From positions 1 through 44,607 of the forward strand of contig JADLHJ010000099.1 of assembly GCA_020848835.1 (NCBI GenBank): a stretch of 44,607 bases of DNA, read 5' to 3'. Source of the DNA: Candidatus Hydrogenedentota bacterium (GTDB lineage Bacteria > Hydrogenedentota > Hydrogenedentia > Hydrogenedentales > SLHB01). Positions within the stretch are counted from its first letter, which is position 1, and every line of letters begins with the position of its first letter. Positions 32,614 to 40,430 of the stretch are shown here, piece by piece. Position numbers and translations under genes: made by a program. The notes under the pieces are model-generated. The model was given only the letters and a program-made list of their open reading frames with translations, ran no database searches and was not told the origin of the DNA.

Positions 32614-32642
32614 TTGGGAAAGTGCGCATAGCGTGCTATATT
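32614..32642 (+). promoter_or_regulatory. Promoter of the NfeD-flotillin operon
   Basis: TTGGGA (32614-32619), 17-base spacer, TATATT (32637-32642) with TGC before it. Start predicted near 32649, giving a ~180-base leader that includes the dispersed hairpin repeat. Confidence 0.6.
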
Positions 32643-32698
32643 CATGGGGAGGTGCGTAGTCCGGGAATTTCACCGGAGGCAGGTGGTCGTTGATGGAC

Positions 32699-32727
32699 CG
32701 TTTGGAGTTCCGCGTTTACGCGGTCTT
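32699..32727 (+). repeat. 29-bp dispersed hairpin repeat, copy 2
   Basis: 26 of 29 bases match 13342-13370. Hairpin CCGCG, loop TTTA, CGCGG. It lies in the untranslated leader of the NfeD-flotillin operon, so it is transcribed. Confidence 0.65.
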
Positions 32728-32829
32728 GGAATCGATGAATGGCATTTGTCGTTTGTACGCCAAGACTTCGTAAACGTTAAACTAAAGACGGACATTCGGG
32801 CGTATTGGGTGCGCCACGGAGGCCTCGAT

Positions 32830-33456
32830 TTGGCTACGGTCTATTTGCTCTTGGGTGCAGTGGGTTCCACCCTCCTTATTTTGCAATTCGCAATGACCCT
32901 TCTCGGTTTCAGTCATCACGACTTTGATACCGGCAGCATCGACGTCAGTTCCGTAGACGTCGATCATGACATCGGCGGCGACACCCAGGTTGGTGGGCAC
33001 GATCACAGCGTGGACCACGGCGACAGTTCGGTCTTTTTCAAGATGCTCAGCTTTCGTGCGCTAGTTGCCGCGGCTACCTTCTTCGGATGGAGCGGGCTCG
33101 CGGCGTCGGAAAGCGGCCTAACCGAATTGCGCGCGTTCAGCGTGGCTATTGGCGCTGGCCTTCTCGCGATGTACCTCGTCGCATGGATGATGCATTTCCT
33201 CACAAAGCTTCACGCCGAAGGCAACGTGCAAATCGCGCAGGCTGTCGGCGCGAACGGCACTGTCTATCTTTCGATCCCCGGCAACCGCGAAGGGGTTGGC
33301 AAGATTCACGTAAACGTGCAGCAGCGCACGATGGAATACAGCGCCGTCACCGCGCACGAAAAGCTGCCCACGGGCATGCCCGTCGTCGTGGTGGGCGTCG
33401 TTGATAACGAAACCCTGGAAGTGCGGCCCGCGCCGCGTATGGAGGTTGTCGAGTAA
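32830..33456 (+). CDS. NfeD-like membrane protein, partner of flotillin
   Basis: 208 residues. Start TTG 32830 is fixed by GGAGG seven bases upstream and by the TM helix that begins at once (ATVYLLLGAVGSTLLILQFAM). Between TM1 and TM2 is a His/Asp-rich loop (SHHDFDTGSIDVSSVDVDHD...GGHDHSVDHGDSS, about residues 31-68). Two more TM helices (LVAAATFFGWSGLA; SVAIGAGLLAMYLVAWMMH) are followed by an OB-like NfeD C-domain (GANGTVYLSIPGNREGVGKIHVN ... GMPVVVVGVVDNETLEVRP). NfeD/YuaF proteins work with flotillins in membrane microdomain organisation. The stop codon overlaps the flotillin ATG by one base. The metal-like loop is unusual and may bind divalent ions. Confidence 0.85.
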   Translation: MATVYLLLGAVGSTLLILQFAMTLLGFSHHDFDTGSIDVSSVDVDHDIGGDTQVGGHDHSVDHGDSSVFFKMLSFRALVAAATFFGWSGLAASESGLTELRAFSVAIGAGLLAMYLVAWMMHFLTKLHAEGNVQIAQAVGANGTVYLSIPGNREGVGKIHVNVQQRTMEYSAVTAHEKLPTGMPVVVVGVVDNETLEVRPAPRMEVVE

Positions 33457-35126
33457 TGGGAGCTCAATTGGCAGTCTTAATTGCGGGCGGCTCCGCCGTC
33501 CTCATTGTCAGCACCTTCATCATGCTGGTGGCAAAGCGCTACAAGCGCTGCCCCAGCAACCGCGTGCTCGTTATTTACGGTAAAGTCGGCAGCGGCGAAA
33601 CGGCGAAGTGCGTGCACGGCGGTGCAGCATTCGTCTTGCCCTTGATCCAAGATTATGCCTTCCTCAGTCTCGAACCGATTCAAATCGAAGTGCCGCTGAA
33701 AGACGCCCTCTCCGCGGAGAACATCCGCGTGAACGTGCCCAGCGTGTTCACCGTCGCAATTGGCACGCAAAAAGAACTGATGCAAAACGCCGCAATTCGT
33801 CTGCTTGGCTTGAACATCATGCAGGTCAAGAAACAGGCGGAAGACATCATCTTCGGTCAAATGCGGCAAGTTATCGCGTCGATGAGCATCGAAGAAATCA
33901 ACAAGGACCGCGAAAAGTTTCTTCATAACATTCAAACCTCGCTCGAACCCGAACTGCGCAAGATTGGTCTCATCCTGATCAACGTGAACATCACCGACAT
34001 CACGGACGAATCCGGATACATCGAAGCCATCGGACAAAAGGCCGCCTCGCAAGCGGTGCAACAGGCGCGCGGCGACGTGGCGGATGAAGTGAAACTCGGT
34101 GAAGTGCGTGTGGCGCAGGCGGACCGTGACAAGCAGGTCCAAGTGGCCGATGCCAGCAAATTGCGCAATATCGGAATCCGCGAAGCCCAACGTGAGCAAG
34201 CAGTACGTGTCGCCGAATTGGAAAAGGAACAACAAATCGGCGAGCAGACCGCTGCGTTCCAGCGCGAATCGCAGGTGAAGGAGGCCGAACGGCAAAAACG
34301 TATCACGGTCGCCGAGGCGGAAGCGGTGGCCGTAAAAGGCGAGAAAGAAGCGGAACGCACAAAGCGTATTTCTGTAGCCGAAGCGAATGCTGCAGCAATT
34401 ACCGGTGAAAACACCGCGCAAGCCAAAGTCGCCCAGTCAAACGCGGAACTCCAAGTGCGGCAGGCCGAGGTTTACCAGATTGCCGAGACGAAGCGGCGCC
34501 AAGCCGAGGCCGCCGTGCTTGAGGCGCAAAACCTCGCCATGGCCAAGGCCGCACTTGCGGAGGCCGAACGCGTCGAAGCGGAGCGCCGCGCGCAACTCGA
34601 AGCGCCTGCAAAGGCGCAGAAAGCGCAGACCATCGTCGAGGCCGAAGCAGAAGCAGAACGCATCCGCATCAGGGCGCAGGGTGAAGCGGCCGCTATCTAC
34701 GCCAAGCTTGAAGCTGAAGCAAAAGGCCAATACGAAATCCTGGCCAAGAAAGGCGAAGGTTTGCAGCGCATCGTCGAAGCCTGCGGCGGACCGAACCAGG
34801 CCTTCCAGATGCTCATGCTCGAACACCTCGACAACCTCGCCGACTCCGCGGCAAAGGCCATATCGAACATCAAGTTCGACAAAGTCATTGTGTGGGAAGG
34901 CGGCGGCGAAAAAGGCTCCAGCACAGCCAACTTCATCCAGGGCATGGCGCGCACGTTACCGCCCATGCTTCAAGTCATGCGCGACATCGGTGGCGTGGAA
35001 CTGCCGGAATCGCTCATCAAACTCAGCGGTGAATCAACGGACAAAGCCAATCCCGACGGCAAGACCGGAAACGGAAAAACGTCGCACGATGATTCGGTAA
35101 ACGCTCCTGCGCCGCCAAAGGTGTAG
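33456..35126 (+). CDS. Flotillin family protein (SPFH domain)
   Basis: 556 residues. A short N-terminal TM/hairpin segment (AVLIAGGSAVLIVSTFIMLVAKRYKRCPSNRVLVIYG) leads to an SPFH/band-7 domain (residues ~28-205, PLIQDYAFLSLEPIQIEV, GLILINVNITDITDESGYIEAIGQKAA), then a ~220-residue coiled coil dense in Glu-Ala repeats (VAEAEAVAVKGEKEAERTKR, IVEAEAEAERIRIRAQGEAAAIYAKLEAEAKGQYEIL), and a C-terminal part ending in a polar tail. This is the FloT/YqiK layout; flotillins oligomerise at the inner membrane. The gene overlaps the NfeD stop codon (TAATG), a known partner arrangement. The following small gene begins nine bases later. Confidence 0.93.
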   Translation: MGAQLAVLIAGGSAVLIVSTFIMLVAKRYKRCPSNRVLVIYGKVGSGETAKCVHGGAAFVLPLIQDYAFLSLEPIQIEVPLKDALSAENIRVNVPSVFTVAIGTQKELMQNAAIRLLGLNIMQVKKQAEDIIFGQMRQVIASMSIEEINKDREKFLHNIQTSLEPELRKIGLILINVNITDITDESGYIEAIGQKAASQAVQQARGDVADEVKLGEVRVAQADRDKQVQVADASKLRNIGIREAQREQAVRVAELEKEQQIGEQTAAFQRESQVKEAERQKRITVAEAEAVAVKGEKEAERTKRISVAEANAAAITGENTAQAKVAQSNAELQVRQAEVYQIAETKRRQAEAAVLEAQNLAMAKAALAEAERVEAERRAQLEAPAKAQKAQTIVEAEAEAERIRIRAQGEAAAIYAKLEAEAKGQYEILAKKGEGLQRIVEACGGPNQAFQMLMLEHLDNLADSAAKAISNIKFDKVIVWEGGGEKGSSTANFIQGMARTLPPMLQVMRDIGGVELPESLIKLSGESTDKANPDGKTGNGKTSHDDSVNAPAPPKV

Positions 35127-35135
35127 ATAATTCGC

Positions 35136-35405
35136 ATGAGTAAGCGAGCCGCATTGAACCGGAGCAAGAAGGCTATTCACGATCGCATCAAGCATCTTGA
35201 AGACGCGATTGTTAAAAGCCGTGAGTATCTGGAAAATGGCAAGCACGCACATTGGCATGGGTTTCAGCCATGGTTCTTCGACAAGGTAAAGGTAAAGGAT
35301 GGCAAGATTGCTCCGCCCCACAAAGATTGGATACGAAACGTATTTATCCCAAGGAACGAAAGGGCGCTAAGAGCAGCGCAGGATAGATTAGACAAACTTT
35401 CATAG
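35136..35405 (+). CDS. Small basic protein of unknown function, downstream of flotillin
   Basis: 89 residues, rich in Lys, Arg, His and Trp. Two amphipathic helices (SKKAIHDRIKHLEDAIVKSREYLENG and RNERALRAAQDRLDKL) flank a middle segment with three Trp, two Phe and several His (HAHWHGFQPWFFDKVKVKDGK). No signal peptide or TM helix. It starts nine bases after the flotillin stop codon on the same strand, so it is probably the third gene of the NfeD-flotillin operon. Family not recognised; ATG 35136 lacks a strong ribosome site. Confidence 0.6.
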   Translation: MSKRAALNRSKKAIHDRIKHLEDAIVKSREYLENGKHAHWHGFQPWFFDKVKVKDGKIAPPHKDWIRNVFIPRNERALRAAQDRLDKLS

Positions 35406-35450
35406 GAAATTAATTCTCTCGCTGCGACTCTTGCAGGATACGGATGAGTT

Positions 35451-35948
35451 TCAGTTGTTACGCCCGAATTGATCTTCGAGATTCAGCGGCGCTTGTCCGC
35501 GTATCCTTCGGAAAAAATTGGTCAACATCGCGCCGCACTCGTCCCCGCACAAGCCCGGTGTAACGATCGGCTGATGATTAAACCGCCGATCCTCCAGCAG
35601 GTTCATCAGCGTTCCGCAGACGCCCGCCTTCGGATCGTAGGCGCCGAAATACACCTCCGCCACCCGAGCGAGGATGATTGCGCCGGCGCACATCGGGCAC
35701 GGTTCCAGCGTCACAAATAGCTTCGTGTTTTCCAGTCGCCAACTGCCCAGATGGTTTGCCGCCTGCGTGATTGCAAGAACTTCCGCATGCGCCGTCGGGT
35801 CCTGCAAGCGCTCCCGCTGGTTGTGCGCCTTGCCGATAATTTCGCCGTTGTGAATGATCACACAGCCGATCGGCACCTCGCCCTCTTCTTCCGCGCGCAT
35901 CGCCTCGCGAATCGCATACTGCATATATCGTGAATTATCGTCCAACAT
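35451..35948 (-). CDS. tadA: tRNA-specific adenosine deaminase
   Basis: 165 residues. TadA deaminates A34 to inosine in tRNA-Arg(ACG), an essential wobble modification. The zinc site is PTAHAE (His54, Glu56) and PCPMC (Cys84, Cys87); flanking RYMQYAIREAM, GEVPIGCVI and GAYDPKAGVCGTLMNL are the family signature. Start ATG 35948 was preferred; the open frame extends 12 codons upstream. It follows the hypothetical gene at 35988 by 39 bases on the same strand and is convergent with the small flotillin-linked gene. Confidence 0.95.
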   Translation of the reverse strand: MLDDNSRYMQYAIREAMRAEEEGEVPIGCVIIHNGEIIGKAHNQRERLQDPTAHAEVLAITQAANHLGSWRLENTKLFVTLEPCPMCAGAIILARVAEVYFGAYDPKAGVCGTLMNLLEDRRFNHQPIVTPGLCGDECGAMLTNFFRRIRGQAPLNLEDQFGRNN

Positions 35949-35987
35949 GCGCGCGATTGTGCGGAGTGTGTGCGAGGAAGTCAAACC

Positions 35988-37274
35988 TCAGCGTGTAACT
36001 TTAATCACGATGTCACCCGTAATGCGCGCGTCTTTGTCAGGCTCCGCCCCCTGATCATCGCGAAGGTTCGGCCCGATGCTATATACGAGATAACCAGAAT
36101 CGCCTTGAAGAAAGCGCAGCGGCTGTTCGTCAAAAGGATCAATCGGCACAGCGTCGAGATAACGCGGTGCCAACGCACTAAGGGAATCCGGAATTTTATT
36201 CTCGGCTATCCGGTACCGCTCTATCGCGATGACCGTTGCGGCCACGCGCAACGTCGCCAAATCCCGGTCATGCGTTTCGTGCGTGCGCCCGAACGCAGGT
36301 ACCAATACGCCCGCGTAAGGATTGAAAGAACCATCCACAGCTTGCTGGATGCGGGCGAATTCATCCCGGCGCTTTGCACCGCTCAACCGGCCGGCTGCAA
36401 TAACCTCAGTGACCACTTGCGCGGTGGGTGTTGCCAGAAACTGAGAGATGATAGGAGTGCGACGTATTGGAGACGAGGGATCCATCGACAAACACCGTTC
36501 GCCGACAAACGCGCGATAGAGTGTGTCAGGATCGTCAGCCGCCCTAATCAGGCTCTGCAAGCGTGCAAGTTGTTCATCTGGCAGCGCCACGCGATTGAGA
36601 ACATGTTCAACGCCGCCGCACGCGAGCGTGTGACACGCCACACGCACTAACTGCGAGATGAGAAACGGTTCGTTCCGCAACGTTTCCGAAAGTCGAAATG
36701 CACGTTCCAGCGTAACGCCTGCGCCGACTGCGTCGCTTGTTTCTGCCTTGTATGTTGCATCCAGTACCAGCAAGCGCGCAGCGCCGCGAATCTGATCGAG
36801 GTGCGAAAGAGGGCCACCCAGGACCATTCGTGTATCGATTGGGTAACGGCTATTGTTGAGCGAGTCGATGCCCGCAATACTAGCCAAGCATTCCCTATTG
36901 GCGGCGAGGTACGCTGCGATAGCGGACATCGTATCGGCAGGAAGTGTTTCACCATTTCCATCCCAGGCCACTTGTCCTTCCAAGTACGACCGTTCCATGA
37001 GTTGCGGGAGCGACACATCCGACGGCGGCTTCTCGATTTCCCCTGCGGCTTTCAGCACCACCAGCGCGGCATTCTCTTCCTCGGGCACTTGGGTGTACCA
37101 CGTATTTAACTCCGCCAAAGTGGTGGGCTCACCCTTTGCACGAATTTCCTCTTCCAAACTGCGCGAGGTGTACACCAGCCAGATTAGGACGCCCATTACG
37201 GCGAAGAACACGATTCCAAAGAAAATGAGCAGTATCCGCCCGCAGCCGGAGCGCGTTTGACGATCGTCAGGCAT
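35988..37274 (-). CDS. Planctomycete-style membrane-anchored hypothetical protein
   Basis: 428 residues. A single N-terminal TM helix (GRILLIFFGIVFFAVMGVLIWLVY, ~12-35) anchors a large helical domain; no enzyme motif is visible. The C-terminus carries the pattern ATVIAIERYRIAENKIPDSLSALAPRYLDAVPIDPFDEQPLRF...YLVYSIGPNLRDDQG, which I recognise from many planctomycete and PVC-like hypothetical proteins and which resembles the C-terminal end of pseudopilin-like (GspG-type) proteins. Function unknown. No strong ribosome site is seen before ATG 37274. The gene lies beyond the terminator of the upstream TIM-barrel gene, so it has its own promoter, and tadA follows 39 bases downstream. Confidence 0.8.
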   Translation of the reverse strand: MPDDRQTRSGCGRILLIFFGIVFFAVMGVLIWLVYTSRSLEEEIRAKGEPTTLAELNTWYTQVPEEENAALVVLKAAGEIEKPPSDVSLPQLMERSYLEGQVAWDGNGETLPADTMSAIAAYLAANRECLASIAGIDSLNNSRYPIDTRMVLGGPLSHLDQIRGAARLLVLDATYKAETSDAVGAGVTLERAFRLSETLRNEPFLISQLVRVACHTLACGGVEHVLNRVALPDEQLARLQSLIRAADDPDTLYRAFVGERCLSMDPSSPIRRTPIISQFLATPTAQVVTEVIAAGRLSGAKRRDEFARIQQAVDGSFNPYAGVLVPAFGRTHETHDRDLATLRVAATVIAIERYRIAENKIPDSLSALAPRYLDAVPIDPFDEQPLRFLQGDSGYLVYSIGPNLRDDQGAEPDKDARITGDIVIKVTR

Positions 37275-37310
37275 GGTTTCCCCTTTCGCAGACCTAATGG
37301 CGTCTGGGAG

Positions 37311-37347
37311 AAAAAACGATCACGGCGCCGATTTACACGGCGCCGTG
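37311..37347 (-). terminator. Rho-independent terminator after the TIM-barrel gene
   Basis: A 10-bp perfect stem (37321-37330 with 37338-37347) with a seven-base loop. The A-run at 37311-37316 becomes a T-run after the hairpin on the minus strand. It ends the MshEN operon, 22 bases past the last gene. Confidence 0.75.
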
Positions 37348-37368
37348 GCTGCAAAGTTTGGAATTTAG

Positions 37369-38319
37369 CTATGCGAACGCGGTCGCGATATTTGCCCGCA
37401 TTTTTTCGATGCCGATTTTCGCCGCTTCCATCGGTTCCATCTTCCAATATTCCTCGTTGAAGATTTCGAGCGACAGTGGCCCGGTGTAACCGATTTCCAG
37501 TAGATCTTTCAGGCATTGCGTCAGCGGCAAGATACCGTCGCCGGGCATCACGCGGTCCTTGTCGCGTGTCTCGAACTGCTCCGGCGTCGCGGGCACGTCG
37601 TTCCAATGGAAATCCGCGATGAATTCCGGTTGCAGATGCTTGATGCCGTTGAAGCCCGAACCGCCGCGATACAAGTGGAAGGTATCTGGCAACACAGTCG
37701 CGGTAGGCTCATTGCTGTCCACTGCAATGCAGCTTGCCTGACCGAGGCGATGCACACCTTTCAGGAAACCGATGAACTCCATCGTCACGGCGAGGTTGTA
37801 ATCGTCGCGGCCGATGCGCAACAGATCGCGGTAGCGATCTGTGCCCCAGGCAAGGTCAAAGTTTTCGCGATCAGGGAAGGGAAGCGCGGCGACGTGCTGC
37901 GAACCTACCTCCGAGCACATCCGCATCCGGTCGCGTGTTTTTTCCAGCGACACTTTCCACTCTTCTTCCGTCGGCGGCATACTGTCCCACAGCCCAATAA
38001 CATTCGGCACAAACAATCCGCGGTCCTTGATCTCTTTCGCGATGTCCGTGAGTTTGTGGCCGCCCTTCTCCAACTCTTCAAGATCGCTGATCCACAATTC
38101 AATGCCATCGTAGCCTGCTTCCGCCGCGACGCGGATCTTGTCTTTTGACGGGCACGGACGAATCGTGCTCGCATTCAGTACAACGGGCCACGGGCTCGAC
38201 TTCTCCTGATATTTCTTTTCCGGTCCTTGCGCTGTCGCGGCCGTCGCAGCCGTGAGTGCACCGCCTACTACCGCCGTGGATTGAAAAAACTGTCTGCGAT
38301 TCATCGAACCCTTGCTCAT
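37369..38319 (-). CDS. Tat-exported sugar isomerase/epimerase-like TIM barrel
   Basis: 316 residues. The N-terminus carries a Tat signal (NRRQFFQSTAVVGGALTAATAATAQ), so it is exported folded, as is common for planctomycete xylose-isomerase-like proteins. The AP endonuclease 2/TIM-barrel features include VAAEAGYDGIELWISD, NVIGLWDSM, AVTMEFIGF with the catalytic-type Glu, IADFHWNDVP with metal-type Asp/His, and the ending YTGPLSLEIFN. Substrate unknown: a sugar or inositol-type isomerase is the usual guess. ATG 38319 overlaps the stop codon of the small TM gene (TAATG), so translation is coupled; the second Met (38304) lies just before the twin Arg. Confidence 0.88.
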   Translation of the reverse strand: MSKGSMNRRQFFQSTAVVGGALTAATAATAQGPEKKYQEKSSPWPVVLNASTIRPCPSKDKIRVAAEAGYDGIELWISDLEELEKGGHKLTDIAKEIKDRGLFVPNVIGLWDSMPPTEEEWKVSLEKTRDRMRMCSEVGSQHVAALPFPDRENFDLAWGTDRYRDLLRIGRDDYNLAVTMEFIGFLKGVHRLGQASCIAVDSNEPTATVLPDTFHLYRGGSGFNGIKHLQPEFIADFHWNDVPATPEQFETRDKDRVMPGDGILPLTQCLKDLLEIGYTGPLSLEIFNEEYWKMEPMEAAKIGIEKMRANIATAFA

Positions 38320-38633
38320 TACTGCTGTCCTTTTTCTTCGGAGGGCGGGTTTTCCGACCCGCCTGTTGTATTGAATTCACCGTCGTCCCAATCAGGCGGA
38401 TCGCCGGACTCGTCCTGTTCCGCTTCCCCCTCCAGCCGTACCTGCTCTTCCAGAACGTAATTCACTTCCGGTTGGTAGATTGCCTGGATGGGCATCAACA
38501 CATTGCCGGCGTTGCCCGTGCCGCGTTTATGCCAGTAATACACCCAGCCCTGTTCTTCCATCCAGAGGAACAGTTGATGCAACCCATACAACATCGCGAC
38601 CGCGACCAGCACCTTGATCGCGAGCGAAACCAA
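38319..38633 (-). CDS. Small single-TM protein with acidic, repeat-containing tail
   Basis: 104 residues starting at TTG 38633, directly after the TAG of the MshEN gene, zero spacing. An N-terminal TM helix (LAIKVLVAVAMLYGLHQLFLW) is followed by a linker with Trp/Tyr (WMEEQGWVYYWHKRGTG) and an acidic tail (LEEQVRLEGEAEQDESGDPPDWDDGE). The last 17 codons include a palindrome (see the repeat at 38344). It lies between a predicted c-di-GMP sensor and an exported TIM-barrel enzyme with overlapping or abutting reading frames, so all three are cotranslated. Function unknown. Confidence 0.65.
   Translation of the reverse strand: MVSLAIKVLVAVAMLYGLHQLFLWMEEQGWVYYWHKRGTGNAGNVLMPIQAIYQPEVNYVLEEQVRLEGEAEQDESGDPPDWDDGEFNTTGGSENPPSEEKGQQ
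38344..38363 (-). repeat. Palindromic element inside the 3' end of a coding sequence
   Basis: GGCGGGT (38344-38350) and ACCCGCC (38357-38363) form a seven-bp hairpin with a six-base loop, in frame with the end of the small TM gene (residues around TGGSENPPS). Such GC-rich palindromes look like REP-type elements; only one copy was seen here. Confidence 0.5.
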
Positions 38634-39728
38634 CTAACGCGCCTCAACGCCGTAGTAGGCTTTTATCGCCTGCACAATGCCGTCCGAACTCGACGCGACG
38701 GGATCTACGCCGCGCCCCGTGGCGTGCTCGATGTCCTGTATTGCGATCAAATCCATCGGATTTGCCATCGCGAGGATAAGGCGGTCTTCTTCCAAGCGCA
38801 GCGGGATACACACATGGTGCGAAGCGAGACGCTCGCTCACAAGCTTCACTGCCGCTGGCACCGGTTCATCCTTATCCAAACGCACAAACGGCACCTTCGC
38901 CTGGCTCGCCAACACCTGCGCGATTATGTCCCCTTCCGTGTAACCCAGCTCGATCAGGATTGATCCCAAGCGACGCTGCGGTTGTTCTTGTTGAATGCTC
39001 AGCGCGCGTTCAAGCTGCGCATCGGAAAGTACGTTCGCCTCGATCAGCATCTCGCCCATGCGCCGCCGGCGCCCTGCTTTATCGAAACCGGTGAGATTCA
39101 GATCGAGTTCATCCGGCTCCGCGACTTCATCGAACGTATCACTGTAGGCGGCTGTGTGCGAATCGGATGATACACCCTCGCCGCGCAACCGGCTCACCTC
39201 TCCGCGCAACCGCGCAAAATCGCGTTCGAGACGCGACCATTGCTGCTGCGTTGGTCCGCCGCTGCCTTCGGTATTCGAGATATGCTGCTCAAGCCTGCTA
39301 ACACGATCACGTTGCTCATCGAGGACCGCGCGCAATTCGGAAATGGTCTCCGATGCGGCTTCAGCGCCCATGCCGTCAAACGACGACTGCGTTGCGCCGA
39401 TATGCGCGGCCATATGTTTTAACCCGCGCACGTCTTCTTCCAGCATCGCGAATGCCTTGTCCAATTCCTCGGTGTGCGCTAGCGCCTGTTTCGCCGCGTC
39501 GGTGCACTGGCGCAGTGTTTCCTGCAGTGTGGTGAATTGCGCTTTGTTCGCTTGGAGCGTCGCGGCGACCTGCTCAACCTCCACTTCGCGCTCTGGCACA
39601 GACACCGCGCGCTCACGCGCCGACTCAACCCGCGCCGCCAGGTGTTCGTGGGTCGATTCAACATCGGATGCCCAATCGGCCAAGGCCGATTCCAGCCGTT
39701 CGAACAAGGTGTCCGCGCTTTGTGCCAT
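38634..39728 (-). CDS. Coiled-coil protein with a C-terminal MshEN (predicted c-di-GMP binding) domain
   Basis: 364 residues, cytosolic. ATG 39728 has GGAGG upstream. Residues 1-185 are coiled coil (LESALADWASDVESTHEHL..., SRLEQHIS, RLERDFARLRGEVSRLR). Residues 223-246 and 253-276 are two consecutive 24-residue motifs of the pattern RLGxxL...LxxxLxxQ, six residues apart: one begins RMGEML and ends LERALSIQ, the other begins RLGSIL and ends VLASQ. That is the MshEN arrangement known to bind c-di-GMP in MshE; the rest, to residue 360 (VPFVRLDKDEPV...RLILAMANPMDLIAIQDIEH), matches the GspE N-domain, but no ATPase domain follows. So it is probably a c-di-GMP-responsive adaptor. First gene of the TM protein/TIM-barrel operon. 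Confidence 0.85.
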   Translation of the reverse strand: MAQSADTLFERLESALADWASDVESTHEHLAARVESARERAVSVPEREVEVEQVAATLQANKAQFTTLQETLRQCTDAAKQALAHTEELDKAFAMLEEDVRGLKHMAAHIGATQSSFDGMGAEAASETISELRAVLDEQRDRVSRLEQHISNTEGSGGPTQQQWSRLERDFARLRGEVSRLRGEGVSSDSHTAAYSDTFDEVAEPDELDLNLTGFDKAGRRRRMGEMLIEANVLSDAQLERALSIQQEQPQRRLGSILIELGYTEGDIIAQVLASQAKVPFVRLDKDEPVPAAVKLVSERLASHHVCIPLRLEEDRLILAMANPMDLIAIQDIEHATGRGVDPVASSSDGIVQAIKAYYGVEAR

Positions 39729-39786
39729 ACAAAAACCTCCACTTAGGCGCGCAGGTGCAATGCGCGTTCGCCGCGTCGCGGGAATC

Positions 39787-39815
39787 ATTGTATGGTCATG
39801 CTTTAGCCCAATCAA
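39787..39815 (-). promoter_or_regulatory. Promoter of the MshEN operon
   Basis: Minus strand TTGATT (39810-39815), 17-base spacer, TACAAT (39787-39792). Start near 39780, leader of ~52 bases. It lies in the 300-bp divergent spacer 39729-40028, which has no gene. Confidence 0.6.
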
Positions 39816-39936
39816 GATGAGGGTGTCCGAGCACTTTTCAGTCCCATTCCTACAGAAACTATTGGCATAATTTCGATGATTGCACGGATAGTGCGGATAA
39901 TTTCATAGATTAAGGGGTGCGCGTCGCGCGTCAGTT

Positions 39937-39945
39937 TGCTATATG
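39937..39945 (+). promoter_or_regulatory. Weak extended -10 candidate for the winged-helix gene
   Basis: TGC followed by TATATG (39940-39945), about 85 bases before TTG 40029. No convincing -35; listed because the TGC-TAT pattern recurs in this window. Confidence 0.25.
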
Positions 39946-40028
39946 TTGTAAAAGTATTTTGCAGTCCGTCAGCGTCGCAGCAGTAATGGTCGCTAGGGGC
40001 ACGCTAACTAGACGGGGAAGAGTACGTT

Positions 40029-40430
40029 TTGTCTGTTGAAGGTTTACCACAAGAAATCGTTCGGTTTATCCGTTCCTGCATACATTCGGTCGGTCAACTG
40101 GAAATCCTCCTGCTGCTGGAGAGTTGCGAGCCGATCGCGCTGTCCGCTGCGCAAGTAAACGAAAGGCTTCGATCGAATATTGAGGCAGTCCAACAGCGGT
40201 TGGCGGCACTGCTGCGGTGCAATCTGGTCGAACCCGACAATGCGGACGCCTCGCGATTTCGATTTGCGCCGGCGAACGACGACCTTCGGACCAATACTCG
40301 CCAACTCGCGGAACTTTACCGTAGTTATCCAACGCGCGTTATTGATGCGATCTACTCCGCGCCGGACCGCATGCAGGTGTTTTCGGACGCATTCCGCTTC
40401 AAGAAAGACGGGGATTCGAACAATGGGTAG
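40029..40430 (+). CDS. Winged-helix DNA-binding-like protein
   Basis: 133 residues. Start TTG 40029 has GGGGAAGAG about six bases upstream. The N-terminal two thirds form a helix-turn-helix/winged-helix pattern: FIRSCIHSVGQLEILLLLESCEPIALSAAQVNERLRSNIEAVQQRLAALLRCNLVE, then a wing-like strand RFRFAPA. A C-terminal helical part (LRTNTRQLAELYRSYPTRVIDAIYSAP) and a basic end follow, which may mediate dimerisation or partner contact. It overlaps the first of two small membrane proteins by eight bases, so the three form one operon, transcribed divergently from the MshEN operon. Target unknown; autoregulation from the shared spacer is possible. Confidence 0.78.
   Translation: MSVEGLPQEIVRFIRSCIHSVGQLEILLLLESCEPIALSAAQVNERLRSNIEAVQQRLAALLRCNLVEPDNADASRFRFAPANDDLRTNTRQLAELYRSYPTRVIDAIYSAPDRMQVFSDAFRFKKDGDSNNG

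Noticed and set aside
32503..32673. N-terminal extension of the methyltransferase from GTG 32673
   Set aside because: Lacks a ribosome site, reads like noncoding sequence and covers two promoters.
34300..34700. Long open frames antisense to flotillin
   Set aside because: They are produced by the Glu/Ala-rich coiled-coil codon pattern and have no start signals or domain content.
40405..40430. T-loop-like GGATTCGAAC as part of a tRNA
   Set aside because: No acceptor stem or anticodon arm can be built and the sequence lies in the winged-helix gene end.
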